In this document: positions 36,395 through 45,340 of the stretch, in pieces
How the letters are laid out: each line of letters begins with the position of its first letter
How positions within the stretch are numbered: the stretch's first letter is position 1
Assembly (NCBI RefSeq): GCF_003626655.1
Contig: NZ_RBAN01000005.1
Span: 124,001-188,000 of the forward strand
Length of the DNA: 64,000 bases
Source of the DNA: Micromonospora costi
GTDB taxonomy: Bacteria > Actinomycetota > Actinomycetes > Mycobacteriales > Micromonosporaceae
Direction of reading: 5' to 3'
Translations under genes and position numbers: made by a program
Notes under the pieces: model-generated
Seen by the model: only the letters and a program-made list of their open reading frames with translations
Databases searched by the model: none
Told to the model about the DNA's origin: nothing

Positions 36395-37279
36395 TCAGTA
36401 GACGGTCACGCCGTACGCGTTGGCGGCCTCGCGCACCGGCTGGTAGAAGGTCGTTCCACCGGACCGGCAGTCGCCGCTGCCACCGGAGGTGATGCCGAGC
36501 GCCCTGGTGCCGTCGTAGAGGGGGCCGCCGGAGTCACCCGGCTCGGCGCACACGGTGGTCTGGATCATGCCGCGAACCGTGCCGCCGCCCTTGCCGACGT
36601 AGCGGACCGAGACGTCGAGCGCGGTGACGGTGCCGCTGCGGGTGCCGGTTGTCGACCCGGTGCGCCGCACCGACTCACCGACGTAGGCGTCCGCCACGCT
36701 GAAACCGCCGGGGTGGCTCAGCGAGGCGTTGTCGTAGCGGACCAGTGCGTAGTCGTTGCCGGGGAAGCTTGATCCGACGGTGGGGCCGATGAGCGTGGTC
36801 TGGCCGGAGTTGCTGTACCAGGTGTTGGCCACGTTTCCGCAGTGCCCGGCGGTCAGGAAGTAGTAGGTGCTGCCGCTGACGACGTTGAAGCCGAGCGAGC
36901 AGCGGTACCCACCGCCGTAGATGGCGTCTCCCGCCGCGAGCAGCGGAGCGAAGACGCCCGAGGCCCGTTCGACCCGGAGGGCGCCCGCCTTCGCGCCGGC
37001 GCTCTTCCTGATCGCGGCCAGCTCGGCGCGGGAGACGCTGTCGTCGGCGGTCACGACGACGCGTCCGGATGTGGCATCCACGTGCCAGGCGATACCTTCG
37101 ACGCCGGAGTGTTGCACGGCGTCGCTCACCTCGGTGAGTTGTGCGGGGCTGAAGGTCTGCGGGGACGCCGCGGCGACCGGCGGCGCGAACGCCGCGGTGG
37201 CGATCAGGCCGACGGCTGCGGCGAGCAGGGCGGCGGGGCGGGGAATGCCCCGGCGGGCGGGGGATCGGTTGAGGCGCAC
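36395..37279 (-). CDS. Secreted S1-family (streptogrisin-like) serine protease
   Basis: 294 aa, GTG start behind GAGGAGGAG. Signal peptide to about residue 38 (LIATAAFAPPVAAA-SPQ), then a ~70-residue propeptide with the alpha-lytic-protease-type pattern (GIAWHVDATSGRVVVTADDSV). The catalytic domain has His in FLTAGHCG, Asp in GNDYALVRYD and Ser in CAEPGDSGGPLYDG; Cys pairs flank the His and Ser. Secreted, self-processing chymotrypsin-fold endopeptidase. The prodomain is shorter than in typical streptogrisins. Confidence 0.9.
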   Translation of the reverse strand: MRLNRSPARRGIPRPAALLAAAVGLIATAAFAPPVAAASPQTFSPAQLTEVSDAVQHSGVEGIAWHVDATSGRVVVTADDSVSRAELAAIRKSAGAKAGALRVERASGVFAPLLAAGDAIYGGGYRCSLGFNVVSGSTYYFLTAGHCGNVANTWYSNSGQTTLIGPTVGSSFPGNDYALVRYDNASLSHPGGFSVADAYVGESVRRTGSTTGTRSGTVTALDVSVRYVGKGGGTVRGMIQTTVCAEPGDSGGPLYDGTRALGITSGGSGDCRSGGTTFYQPVREAANAYGVTVY

Positions 37280-37478
37280 AGTCTCCTCCTCGGGCGAGAC
37301 CGGTGGGCGATGGCCCAGGGCGTCGTCGTCGAAGGAGCCGCCGCGGTCAGCGCACGTTTCCTCCGACCGACGTCCGCCAGTATCGGCGCATCTCGATCGA
37401 TGGGCAAGGTGTGTGTCGATGCGAAGACGCAGGTCGTCCGTGCGCGGGCCGGATGGGAGGGACGGCGCGGTCCGGACC

Positions 37479-37512
37479 GGCGGCGGCGGGCCCCGACGGG
37501 CCGGCCGCCGCC
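37479..37512 (-). terminator. Hairpin after the secreted unknown gene
   Basis: 9-bp plus 5-bp stem (GGCGGCGGC.GGGCCC region paired with GGGCC.GGCCGCCGCC) with one G-G mismatch and a 4-nt loop, 12 nt beyond the minus-strand stop at 37524. Confidence 0.55.
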
Positions 37513-37523
37513 GTCCTGGGCGA

Positions 37524-38597
37524 TCAGTCGACGGTCGGCGGTGCCGTCCGGGCGGCCTCGGCGAGGGCCGCCGCCGCGCCCGCGTACGGGTTGTACGTGT
37601 AGGTGCGGGTCAGCCCGCCCGGAATCGTGAAGTACTCGACGGACAGCTCCGCCGGGTCGCTCGCCAGTTCCCCGCGGGCCGGCACGTCGTTGCCGTCGTC
37701 CCAGCCCCAGGGCGCGTTGGCCGAGTTGGTCGAGCAGCCGAACGTGCCGGAGCCGCAGTCGCCGGACGTGTCGCCCGCGAACGTGCCGAGACTCACGAAC
37801 AGGGTCGCGTTCGCCCGCTGCGCCCACAGCCCGTCGGCGGCGAAGATGTCGACGAGCCGGTACCGCACGTCACGGTCGTTGCCGTTGCTCGGCGTCTCGG
37901 CGACGGTCGACGGGTAGTAGACCAGCCCGTCGCCGTTGATCGAGTACTGCGGGTACGCCTTCAGGCCGTGGCCCTGCGCCTCCTGAGCCGTCACGGGGTG
38001 GGAGAACGTGTCGTGCGGCGAGGTCTGGAACTGGAGGGTTCCGTCGACGCTCTCGCGTCCGCTCGTCCAGGTGCTGCCGCTCGGCGTGTACGAGTAGAAG
38101 TCGCTGTGCGCCACGGTGACCGCCGCGCGCAGGACGCCGTACGGGGAGCCGTCCCGCTCGATGGCGAACAGCACGCCCTCGCCGTCGTTCTCGTGCTCGG
38201 TCTCGAAGAACGGGTGGTCGGTCCAGTCCCGGGGGTGGAAGAACAGGTACGTGATGTACCAGTGGGTGTTGGTCTCCACGACGGAGTAGTAGGCGTGCGC
38301 GGCCAGCGAGGTGCCGGCCTGGCCGGCCCGGTCCCAGTTGTTGCGGCCGTTCAGGTCGCCGTCGAAGTCGACCCGGGCGATGTAGTCGGCCTGGCCGCCC
38401 AGCGCGTGGCTGCCGGTCGCGTCGACGTCCTGGTAGTGGATGGGCGCCCACCGGAGGGCGAGTTCGGCCCGGCTGACCGCGGCGCTCGCGGGCGCGGGCG
38501 CCGCGAGGTGTGCCGCCGCGAGGGTCACCACGGCGCCCGCCGCCGTCAGTGCCCTCGCGATCCGGGATCGGCCCGTCGTGCTGCTTCTGTCGAGCAT
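37524..38597 (-). CDS. Secreted protein of unknown function
   Basis: 357 aa with an AGGAGC site before the ATG. Signal peptide to about residue 39 (LAAPAPASA-AVSR). The mature part contains HYQDVDATGSHALGG, DGDLNGRNNWDRAG and the acidic/His-rich HPRDWTDHPFFETEHENDGEG, which could bind a metal, plus FGCSTNSANAPWGWDD. The HxRDW...HEND arrangement faintly recalls NPP1-like necrosis-inducing proteins (HRHDWE), but the resemblance is too weak to name the family. Function unknown. Confidence 0.65.
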   Translation of the reverse strand: MLDRSSTTGRSRIARALTAAGAVVTLAAAHLAAPAPASAAVSRAELALRWAPIHYQDVDATGSHALGGQADYIARVDFDGDLNGRNNWDRAGQAGTSLAAHAYYSVVETNTHWYITYLFFHPRDWTDHPFFETEHENDGEGVLFAIERDGSPYGVLRAAVTVAHSDFYSYTPSGSTWTSGRESVDGTLQFQTSPHDTFSHPVTAQEAQGHGLKAYPQYSINGDGLVYYPSTVAETPSNGNDRDVRYRLVDIFAADGLWAQRANATLFVSLGTFAGDTSGDCGSGTFGCSTNSANAPWGWDDGNDVPARGELASDPAELSVEYFTIPGGLTRTYTYNPYAGAAAALAEAARTAPPTVD

Positions 38598-38692
38598 GGT
38601 GTGCTCCTGCGTCCGGAATGGATTGACCGCGATGGATCATTGTGCGTCCGGACGCCCGCCGGGTGTCGACCCGGCGAAGAATGGACAGCCGA

Positions 38693-39670
38693 CTATCGAC
38701 GGCTGGGATCGGCCGGCGCCACCCGGGTGGCTGCCGGTTCCACCTCGGGCGCCGTGGCCGGGATCGGCCCGCGTACCTGACGCCCGACCGCGTCGAACCA
38801 GCCGAGGTGGAACCGGTCGGCGTCGGCGGTGAACGCGCGCCGGAGCTCGTGCCAGGGCAGACCGGGGTGCCGGTGGTGCACACCGTGCAGGTTGAACGCG
38901 AGCACGAACGTCTCCAACGCCCGGGGCAGCCGCAGGTTCATGGCCTCCAGCGACGCCTCCAGGCGCGTGCCGTAGTGGTAGGCGTTGTCCGCGACGGAGA
39001 TCAGCACGGCGCGGGCCGCGAGCGCCGCCCCCAGCATCCAGACGTGCCGCCCGTACGCGACGCCGGCGGCGCCGTGCACGAGGACCACCGCGAGCCCGTC
39101 GACCCGGAACTGGCGCAGGTGCCGGCGGCGCACGCCGTCGAGCAGGAGACCGGTCACCGTGTCCGGCGAGTCGAGGCGGCGGGCCAGGTGCCGCCAGGCG
39201 CGCGCGGGCGCGGCGGCGAGCAGCACCGTGGCCACCTCGGCGAGGTAGAGGCCGCCGACCAGACGCAGGTAGTAGCCGGGCGCGACCGCCGCCCACCGGG
39301 TCGTCGCCGGGTCGTAGACCTCGGTCCGTTCCCGCCGTGTGCGGCTGTACCGGTGATGCAGCAGATGACCGGTCTTCAGCAGGGCGAACGGCGCGCCGTA
39401 GCCGACCGCGAGGGCGCGTCCGCAGCGGTCGTTCCAGGTGCGGCGCGCCAACAGCGTGCCGTGGATCGCGTCGTGCAGGAGCGACCAGTACGGCGTGGTG
39501 AGCAGCGCCAGCGGCGCGAGCAGCCATCCCCAGGTCGGGTTCGACGGCAGCAGCCACAGCGGAAGGACCACCAGTTGGAGACAGAGGACGCCGAGCGCGG
39601 TGGCGACCAGCACCACGGAGGTGACGGTGTGGTCGGAACCGCGGGCTGCGGCCGACGCACGGCTTGACAC
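38693..39670 (-). CDS. Fatty acid desaturase-family membrane enzyme
   Basis: 325 aa from the GTG at 39670. Di-iron ligand boxes are present in order: HDAIH (after TTPYWSLL), HLLHHRY and HGVHHRHP, with hydrophobic pairs before and between them (VLVATALGVLCLQLVVLPLWLL and others). A further His is in DNAYHYGTRL. This arrangement fits membrane desaturases/hydroxylases that use O2 on acyl chains or carotenoid-like lipids; the substrate is not determinable. No ferredoxin gene adjacent. The start is uncertain because no clear ribosome site is seen. Confidence 0.8.
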   Translation of the reverse strand: MSSRASAAARGSDHTVTSVVLVATALGVLCLQLVVLPLWLLPSNPTWGWLLAPLALLTTPYWSLLHDAIHGTLLARRTWNDRCGRALAVGYGAPFALLKTGHLLHHRYSRTRRERTEVYDPATTRWAAVAPGYYLRLVGGLYLAEVATVLLAAAPARAWRHLARRLDSPDTVTGLLLDGVRRRHLRQFRVDGLAVVLVHGAAGVAYGRHVWMLGAALAARAVLISVADNAYHYGTRLEASLEAMNLRLPRALETFVLAFNLHGVHHRHPGLPWHELRRAFTADADRFHLGWFDAVGRQVRGPIPATAPEVEPAATRVAPADPSRR

Positions 39671-39851
39671 AGCCGAAATGTAGGGGACGCGGCGCGCTCC
39701 GAACACCACGGCGTGACGACGATTGCGCGTACGGACGGCGACGTCGCCGGAGCGCCGACGCGGACGGGATGGACGAAAGGGGACGACCGGTGGGTGACCG
39801 TCCGACGCCGATCCCGGGTTTCCCTCCCCGGCGTCCGGGAAGCCAGTGGGC

Positions 39852-40433
39852 ATGGCCGAGACCTTCGCGGACCAGGACCTGACCACCTTGCGGTCCATCG
39901 CCCGCGGCGCGGGGATACCGGACACCGACCGCATGCCGCACGACGAGCTGGTCGAGATGCTACGCCGGGCGGGACTCGCCGAGCCGGACGGCCGGCCCGA
40001 CACGAACCTCGCCGAGCAGGACCCCGCCCGGACGTCGGGCGTGTACCACGGCGAGGGCGTGGGACGCCGCGAGTCCGCTGGTGGGCCGGGCGCCCAGACG
40101 GCGGCCACCGAGGGCGTCGACCAGCCGACCGAGGACCCCGCCGGGCTATCGGGCCTGCCGCGTAGCAGCCTGGACCTGGGGGACGAGAGCACCGGGGGGT
40201 GGGCCGCCGAGGAGGCGGTCGGCGCGCGACGCGGCGACTCGGTGATCGAGGACCGGGCGCAGGACGCGCGGGGCGTCCAGGGCGAGGATCGGGATCCTGC
40301 CGGGCTGTCGGGCCTGTCGCGTAGCAGCCTGGACCTGGGGGACGAGAGCACCGGCGGGCGCGCCGCCGAGGAGGCGATCGGCGCCCAACCCGGCGAGTCC
40401 GGCACCGAGATCGACGACCGTACCGAGGGCTGA
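39852..40433 (+). CDS. Rho_N-like small protein with internal duplication
   Basis: 193 aa. Residues ~8-42 (DLTTLRSIARGAGIPDTDRM then ELVEMLRRAG) match the Rho N-terminal/SAP-like helical motif that binds nucleic acid. The rest is acidic, Gly/Asp/Glu-rich and probably disordered. It contains two copies of a ~37-residue unit (PAGLSGL-RSSLDLGDESTGG-AAEEA-GA) 53 residues apart. ATG 39852 chosen over the GTG at 39846. Resembles small stress-type actinobacterial proteins; function unknown. Confidence 0.7.
   Translation: MAETFADQDLTTLRSIARGAGIPDTDRMPHDELVEMLRRAGLAEPDGRPDTNLAEQDPARTSGVYHGEGVGRRESAGGPGAQTAATEGVDQPTEDPAGLSGLPRSSLDLGDESTGGWAAEEAVGARRGDSVIEDRAQDARGVQGEDRDPAGLSGLSRSSLDLGDESTGGRAAEEAIGAQPGESGTEIDDRTEG
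40134..40402 (+). repeat. Direct repeat of ~110 bp inside the Rho_N-like gene
   Basis: Copies at 40134-40243 and 40293-40402, offset 159 bp (in frame). The segment GTAGCAGCCTGGACCTGGGG (present in both) and its surroundings are nearly identical, so the duplication is recent or kept by gene conversion. Confidence 0.8.
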
Positions 40434-40449
40434 CCCCCGCTGGTGCCAC

Positions 40450-40472
40450 CCCGCCGGCGACACCCCGGCGGG
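40450..40472 (+). terminator. Hairpin after the Rho_N-like gene
   Basis: 8-bp perfect stem CCCGCCGG / CCGGCGGG with a 7-nt loop, 17 nt after the stop. Confidence 0.6.
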
Positions 40473-40540
40473 TCGCCGTTCATGGAGAATTTCGCCGCCT
40501 GACATTGACAGCCGGAAATATAGCGACGAGCATTCGGCTC

Positions 40541-41782
40541 ATGATCATGAGTCGTGTGGGCGGCGCGATCCGCCGTACCCTGGTGTGCTCACTCGTCGCG
40601 CTGTGCGTCCTGACACCGACCGGAGTCGCGTCGGCCGCACCCGTGGCGGCCGGCATCTCCACCGCGTCGACGACCCTGGCCGGCTACCCGGTGTGGGCAC
40701 ACTTCACCGATCCGACCGCCGGGCGTGACTACACCATCGTCAACGAACTGCAACGGTTGATCGACGCGGCGCCCGCCGGCTCCACGATCCGCGGTGCGAT
40801 CCACTCCATCAGCGTCGACTCCGTCGCCGACGCGCTGCTGCGTGCCCAGGGCCGCGGTGTCACCGTGCTGGCACTCCTCGACGGCAAGAACGCGGCGTCC
40901 ACCGACCCGGCCGTGGCGACGATCAGGCAGCTGAGCAACCACCAGTTCTGCCTGAACGGCAACGGTGGTCACGGCTGCATCAGCACCAGCGCCGACGGTG
41001 ACATGCACACCAAGGTGTTCACCTTCACCGCCACGACCGACCCCGACGGCGTCGCCCGCGGCAACGTCGTCTGGTTCGGGTCGAGCAACCTCACCTACGC
41101 GACCGGCCCGGACGCGTTCAACAACGCCATCACCGTCTACGGCGACGCCGCGTTCGCCGCCGGGATCAACGCCAACTTCACCGACATGTGGAACCGCCGG
41201 CACTACAGCGGCAACGACTACTACGACTCCGCCTCCGGCCGCGGCTACTACCAGGCGGCGGTGGCCGACGCGTACGCGTCCCCCGAAGGCGCCGGGCAGA
41301 CCGACACCATCGTCACCCGTCTCAACGACCTGACGCCGGACGCCGACTGCCGGCTGCGCGTGGGCATGGCCTCGGTGACCACCGGCCGTCCCGGGATCGT
41401 CAACCTGGTCACCCACTTCCGCGCGGCCGGATGCAAGGTGTGGATGGTCATCGGCACCAACGCCGACGGCGGCATCGCGATGAGCCAGTCGGTCTACAAC
41501 CAGCTGCTCGATGCCGGGGTCGCGATCCGCCGTAAGGACAAGGTGCACGACAAGTTCTTCGTGGCGTACGGCAGGTACGGCGGAGCCGCGCAGTACCGCG
41601 TCTACACCGGCTCCCAGAACTGGACCCAGGACGCGCTCAACGAGAACGACGAGCTGTTCGTGAAGATGGCACCGGAGACCGGCAGCACGCACCCGCTCTA
41701 CGACGCCTACTACACGCACTTCAACGACGCGTACAACACCGGGGTCACCTGCGCGAAGAGCACCTTCCCGTGCCGGTCCTGA
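40541..41782 (+). CDS. Secreted phospholipase D-like protein
   Basis: 413 aa. Signal peptide ends near VASA-APVAAG (residue ~32). Two PLD half-motifs are present: MHTKVFTF...VWFGSSNLT and VHDKFFVAY...VYTGSQNWT, i.e. HxK followed by GSxN in both halves. The Asp of the classical HxKxxxxD is Thr in the first and Tyr in the second. Cys pairs (FCLNG...HGC and VTCAK...PC) suggest an extracellular, disulfide-bonded fold. A phosphodiesterase on lipids or nucleic acid is likely, substrate unknown. The start is ATG 40541 or 40547; no strong ribosome site. Confidence 0.8.
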   Translation: MIMSRVGGAIRRTLVCSLVALCVLTPTGVASAAPVAAGISTASTTLAGYPVWAHFTDPTAGRDYTIVNELQRLIDAAPAGSTIRGAIHSISVDSVADALLRAQGRGVTVLALLDGKNAASTDPAVATIRQLSNHQFCLNGNGGHGCISTSADGDMHTKVFTFTATTDPDGVARGNVVWFGSSNLTYATGPDAFNNAITVYGDAAFAAGINANFTDMWNRRHYSGNDYYDSASGRGYYQAAVADAYASPEGAGQTDTIVTRLNDLTPDADCRLRVGMASVTTGRPGIVNLVTHFRAAGCKVWMVIGTNADGGIAMSQSVYNQLLDAGVAIRRKDKVHDKFFVAYGRYGGAAQYRVYTGSQNWTQDALNENDELFVKMAPETGSTHPLYDAYYTHFNDAYNTGVTCAKSTFPCRS

Positions 41783-41848
41783 CGTGACCGCCGCGGACCG
41801 GGGAGCCCCCGGTGCAGGGCGGGCCGCAGTGCAGGACAGGATGTGCGT

Positions 41849-42745
41849 ATGACCGAGCCCGTCTCCGCATCGGCCCTTCCCGCGCGCGTCGTCGTCACCG
41901 GCGCCACCGGCAAACTCGGCAGAGCCGTGGTGGCGCACCTGCGTGACCGGGGCGTAAACGTGCTGGCGGTGGACCGCGCCGGCGGGCGCGACCCGCGCGA
42001 CGTCGACGGCGAGTTCCTCCTCGCCGACCTCACCGACTACGGGCAGGTGGTGGAGGCGTTCACCGGCGGCACCGACGAGCACGCGGGCCGGGCTGACGCG
42101 GTCGTGCACCTGGCGGCGATCCCGGCGCCGGGGCTGCTGGCCAACGCGGCCACCTTCGCCAACAACTCGGCCGCCACGTACAACGTCTTCGCCGCGGCGA
42201 GGGCCGCCGGCATCAAGACGGTCGTGTGGGCGTCGAGCGAGACGGTGCTCGGGCTGCCGTTCGACACCCCGCCGCCGTACGCGCCCGTCGACGAGGAGTA
42301 CCCGCCGCGCCCCGAGACGACCTACTCGCTGAACAAGGCGCTCGAGGAGGAGATGGCGCGGCACTTCTGCCGCTGGGACCCCGAGCTGACCATGGTGGGG
42401 CTGCGCTTCTCCAACGTCATGGACGTCGAGGACTACGCCCAGTTCCCGTCCTTCGACGCGGACCCGCGGCTGCGCCGCTGGAACCTGTGGGGCTACATCG
42501 ACGCCCGCGACGGGGCCCAGGCCGTGGAGCGGGCCCTCGCGTACGACCGGCCCGGCGCCGAGGTCTTCGTGATCGCCAACGCGGACACGGTCATGAGCAG
42601 GTCCAGCGCCGCCCTCATGGCGGAGGTCTACCCGGGCGTCGAGATCCGCAAGGAACTCGGCGAGCACGAGACGCTGCTCAGCATCGACAAGGCGCGACGG
42701 CTGCTGGGCTACGAGCCCCGGCACTCCTGGCGCGACCACGTCTGA
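41849..42745 (+). CDS. NAD(P)-dependent epimerase/dehydratase-family protein (extended SDR)
   Basis: 298 aa. The Rossmann glycine motif VTGATGKLGRAV opens the protein; catalytic Tyr/Lys are in TYSLNKALEE and the Ser in WASSETVLG. LRFSNVMD matches the LRxxNVxG-type strand of sugar nucleotide epimerases. No membrane or signal segment. ATG 41849 follows AGGACAGG. Likely acts on a sugar or nucleotide-sugar; UDP-glucose-4-epimerase-like or uronate dehydrogenase-like activities cannot be told apart by eye. Confidence 0.82.
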   Translation: MTEPVSASALPARVVVTGATGKLGRAVVAHLRDRGVNVLAVDRAGGRDPRDVDGEFLLADLTDYGQVVEAFTGGTDEHAGRADAVVHLAAIPAPGLLANAATFANNSAATYNVFAAARAAGIKTVVWASSETVLGLPFDTPPPYAPVDEEYPPRPETTYSLNKALEEEMARHFCRWDPELTMVGLRFSNVMDVEDYAQFPSFDADPRLRRWNLWGYIDARDGAQAVERALAYDRPGAEVFVIANADTVMSRSSAALMAEVYPGVEIRKELGEHETLLSIDKARRLLGYEPRHSWRDHV

Positions 42746-42757
42746 CCCGAACGAATT

Positions 42758-42795
42758 GGTGGGCCGCGACGCCGATCTCGGCGTCGCGGCCCACC
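42758..42795. terminator. Strong bidirectional terminator
   Basis: Perfect 18-bp stem (GGTGGGCCGCGACGCCGA and its complement) with a 2-nt nominal loop, followed by TTTCCT. Separates the convergent epimerase and S8 protease genes. The strongest hairpin in the window. Confidence 0.85.
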
Positions 42796-42850
42796 TTTCC
42801 TCACGGTCCCGTCACCACGGCTCGACCATGGTCGAGCCGCAGATCACGGC

Positions 42851-45340
42851 CTACTTCCCGTTGTTCGGCACCGGGTGCATGACGGTCAGCGTCATGCTGT
42901 TGTTCTTGTAGGACACCCGGAACAGGTAACCGCCCACGTTCAGGGCCCGATTCTCGGGCAGCGCGTGGAAGGCGCCCTTGACCGAGCTACCGCTCATGAT
43001 CGTGAACACGGTGCCCGGGGTCAGCGTGCCCCGCACGTCCACGTCCAGCTCGCCGTCCAGCACCAACTTGCCCGCCGCCCGGACGCTCGTGTAGTCCCCG
43101 TCGCCGGAGATCGTGACGGCGACGCGACCCTGCCTGCCGACGGTCACGTTCCCGCCGACGTTCATGACGTTGCCCGCGGAGGTGCCGGTGAGCTGCGCGG
43201 CCTCGTCAGACGCGAGCCCGGGCCGTAGCACGCCGCTGGTGACGGTCACGCTGCCACCCACGCTGCCACTGCCGCCGAACGTGCCGCCCGTGACGTCGAT
43301 CGAGCTTGCGTGCGAGCCGGTGATCGAAAGCTTGCCGCCTTCAACCGTCGTGCCGCCCTCGTAGGTTTCGTCGCCCGTCATGATCAGCGTGCCGGGGCCC
43401 TGCTTGGTCAGCGAAGCCGTGTAGAGGTTGTTGTCGATGTTGTTCTGAATGTAGGCCGCGCGCGCGTCCATCCATTCCTTGCGCCACTTGACGGCGTCCT
43501 CATAGGCGATCTTGTCGTACAACTCGGGGTGGCCGTTGGTGATGGCCTGGATGGCGGGATCACCCAGAATGCCCTGGAGCATGAAGGCCTGGTCGTCAAG
43601 CGTGCCGTCCGGGTTCAGCACGTTGGGGCTGAAGTCACCGGCGTAGGCGATGCCGTGCTCCTTGTAGCCCGCCAGCCACTCCAGATCTTCCCTTTCCCTC
43701 TCCTTGATCGCGATCTGGCTGATGTCGTTCGACCAGACGTCCAGGGGTGCCTTGTCCATGTTGTAGGTCATGGGGCTCAGGAGCTGGCCGGGGCCGTACA
43801 TGCCCTTGGCCAGATCGGGGATCCCCCAGCCCCAGCGTTCGTCCGGAAGGCCGTCGGGAGCGGTCCAGGCGATGGATTCCCCCGAGGGGGAGGTCTGCCC
43901 GGTGCCGAGGAATTTCACGCCGTCGGACATCTTGTTGTTCGCCGTGGTGAACATCAGGTCACGCACCTGCTTGGCGTCCATGTTCGGATAGCGGGAGAGC
44001 AGAACCCCCATCGCCGCTGTCGCAACGGGCGTCGCCGGTGACGTGCCGCTTGAGTTCGAATAGTTGGTGTCACCACTGCTGCTCGTGGTCCGAACGTTGT
44101 TGGAAGGGGTGGACACGTTCCACCACTTGGCGAGCCCCGCCTCGTTGTACCCGAACTGCTTCGTGTATTCGGGATTGGCCGCGGTGGGCGGTTGCACCCC
44201 GCCGACGGCTACCCACTGCTTTTCCGCCACGGGATTGAAGAAGGGATACGCCGGGCGGAAGTATGGGTTGCTCCAGTCGTTGTTGCCGGCCGACCTCACG
44301 TTGACGGTACCGCTGTCCTTGATGGCGTCCCAGATGGCGTCCATGAAGGAAAGTCCGGGGTACGTCGGATTGTATTGGATGCCGCCTTGCGAATAGCTTT
44401 TCTTGAAGAAGAAGTACTGGTACTCCAGATCCTTCAGGTACTCGTTGGGGATGATGGTCGCCATTGCCGTGGCGCTGGCGCTGTCTTTGCCCCTCACCTG
44501 GTAGGCGTTGGCGCGGTTGCCGTTGACTCCGAGGTCGTTGCCCAGGCCGTCATAACGGGTTCTGTCGAGAGTCTGGACATAGGAGCCCCAACTGCTGTTG
44601 ATGACCTGGGCGCCCGCGTCGACCAGGGCCTTGTTGGCTGTGTGCCAGTACACGTAATCGTGGAAGGGGCCGTGGGACTGGCTGTCGGAACCGCCGGTCT
44701 TGGCAACGTACATCTTCGATCCGAAGGCGATGCCGTGCTGGTCCGTACCGTCGCGCATTCCGGAGGTGACCCCGAGCATGCCGGTCCCGTGCGAGTAGTC
44801 ACTTGTTCTCGCCTGATCACCGGCCACGGTGAACCACTCGCCCGCAGTGAAAGGGTTCGCCGGGGTCGCGCCACGATACCCGTAGCCGGACGTGCCGTAG
44901 ACGCCCTCCCCTGTCACCGGCTCGATCCGCTCGGTCTGAAATGCTTCGTGTGTCGTCCTGTAGCCCGAATCCATCATGCCCAGCGTGACGCCCTGCCCGC
45001 AGTACCCCAACGCGTAGGCGGTGGACGCGTTCACCGCGGTGAGCTGCCATGGGGAGTTGACAGCCGTGCCAGGAGTAGCCGGATTATGGCCGGTATAATT
45101 GCCATATTCCGGCGTTTCCCAACTGGCTTTAGCGGCATCTAGTTCCGCTGGGTTCGTGGCGACAAAGCCGGGGTCGTCCGGGTACGACCACTGCGCGCAG
45201 TCCTCCGGGTGCGACCAAGGCGCGCTGGCCGGGCGTTCGCCGGCCCCCGGCCCGGCCAGGGCGCCGGTCTCCGGCAGGCCGGCGGCCATGACCGCCAGGG
45301 CCAGCACGGAGCCGCGCCAGGCAAGCTTCCCTCTTCGCAT
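42851..45340 (-). CDS. S8 serine protease with autotransporter-type passenger repeat
   Basis: 829 aa from ATG 45340 behind GAGGAGGAG. Signal peptide to about residue 30. The subtilase triad is D124 (MMDSGYRTTH), H184 (YSHGTGM) and S434 (SGTSPATP), with oxyanion Asn in SAGNND (353-354). After a linker, residues ~645-710 form a passenger-associated transport repeat (QGPGTLIMTGDETYEGGTTVEGGKL) and a Gly/Val/Thr beta-helix tail like proteobacterial autotransporters, but no beta-barrel follows; the protein stops at VMHPVPNNGK. Base composition is unlike neighbours: bases 44401-44460 are 29/60 G+C, while the signal-peptide end is very GC-rich. Points to horizontal transfer of a passenger domain (inference). 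Confidence 0.85.
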   Translation of the reverse strand: MRRGKLAWRGSVLALAVMAAGLPETGALAGPGAGERPASAPWSHPEDCAQWSYPDDPGFVATNPAELDAAKASWETPEYGNYTGHNPATPGTAVNSPWQLTAVNASTAYALGYCGQGVTLGMMDSGYRTTHEAFQTERIEPVTGEGVYGTSGYGYRGATPANPFTAGEWFTVAGDQARTSDYSHGTGMLGVTSGMRDGTDQHGIAFGSKMYVAKTGGSDSQSHGPFHDYVYWHTANKALVDAGAQVINSSWGSYVQTLDRTRYDGLGNDLGVNGNRANAYQVRGKDSASATAMATIIPNEYLKDLEYQYFFFKKSYSQGGIQYNPTYPGLSFMDAIWDAIKDSGTVNVRSAGNNDWSNPYFRPAYPFFNPVAEKQWVAVGGVQPPTAANPEYTKQFGYNEAGLAKWWNVSTPSNNVRTTSSSGDTNYSNSSGTSPATPVATAAMGVLLSRYPNMDAKQVRDLMFTTANNKMSDGVKFLGTGQTSPSGESIAWTAPDGLPDERWGWGIPDLAKGMYGPGQLLSPMTYNMDKAPLDVWSNDISQIAIKEREREDLEWLAGYKEHGIAYAGDFSPNVLNPDGTLDDQAFMLQGILGDPAIQAITNGHPELYDKIAYEDAVKWRKEWMDARAAYIQNNIDNNLYTASLTKQGPGTLIMTGDETYEGGTTVEGGKLSITGSHASSIDVTGGTFGGSGSVGGSVTVTSGVLRPGLASDEAAQLTGTSAGNVMNVGGNVTVGRQGRVAVTISGDGDYTSVRAAGKLVLDGELDVDVRGTLTPGTVFTIMSGSSVKGAFHALPENRALNVGGYLFRVSYKNNSMTLTVMHPVPNNGK

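Noticed and set aside
38693..40483. N-terminal extension of the desaturase frame to 596 aa
   Set aside because: Residues before the first membrane segment are Ser/Arg/Pro low-complexity and run antisense to the well-supported Rho_N-like gene.
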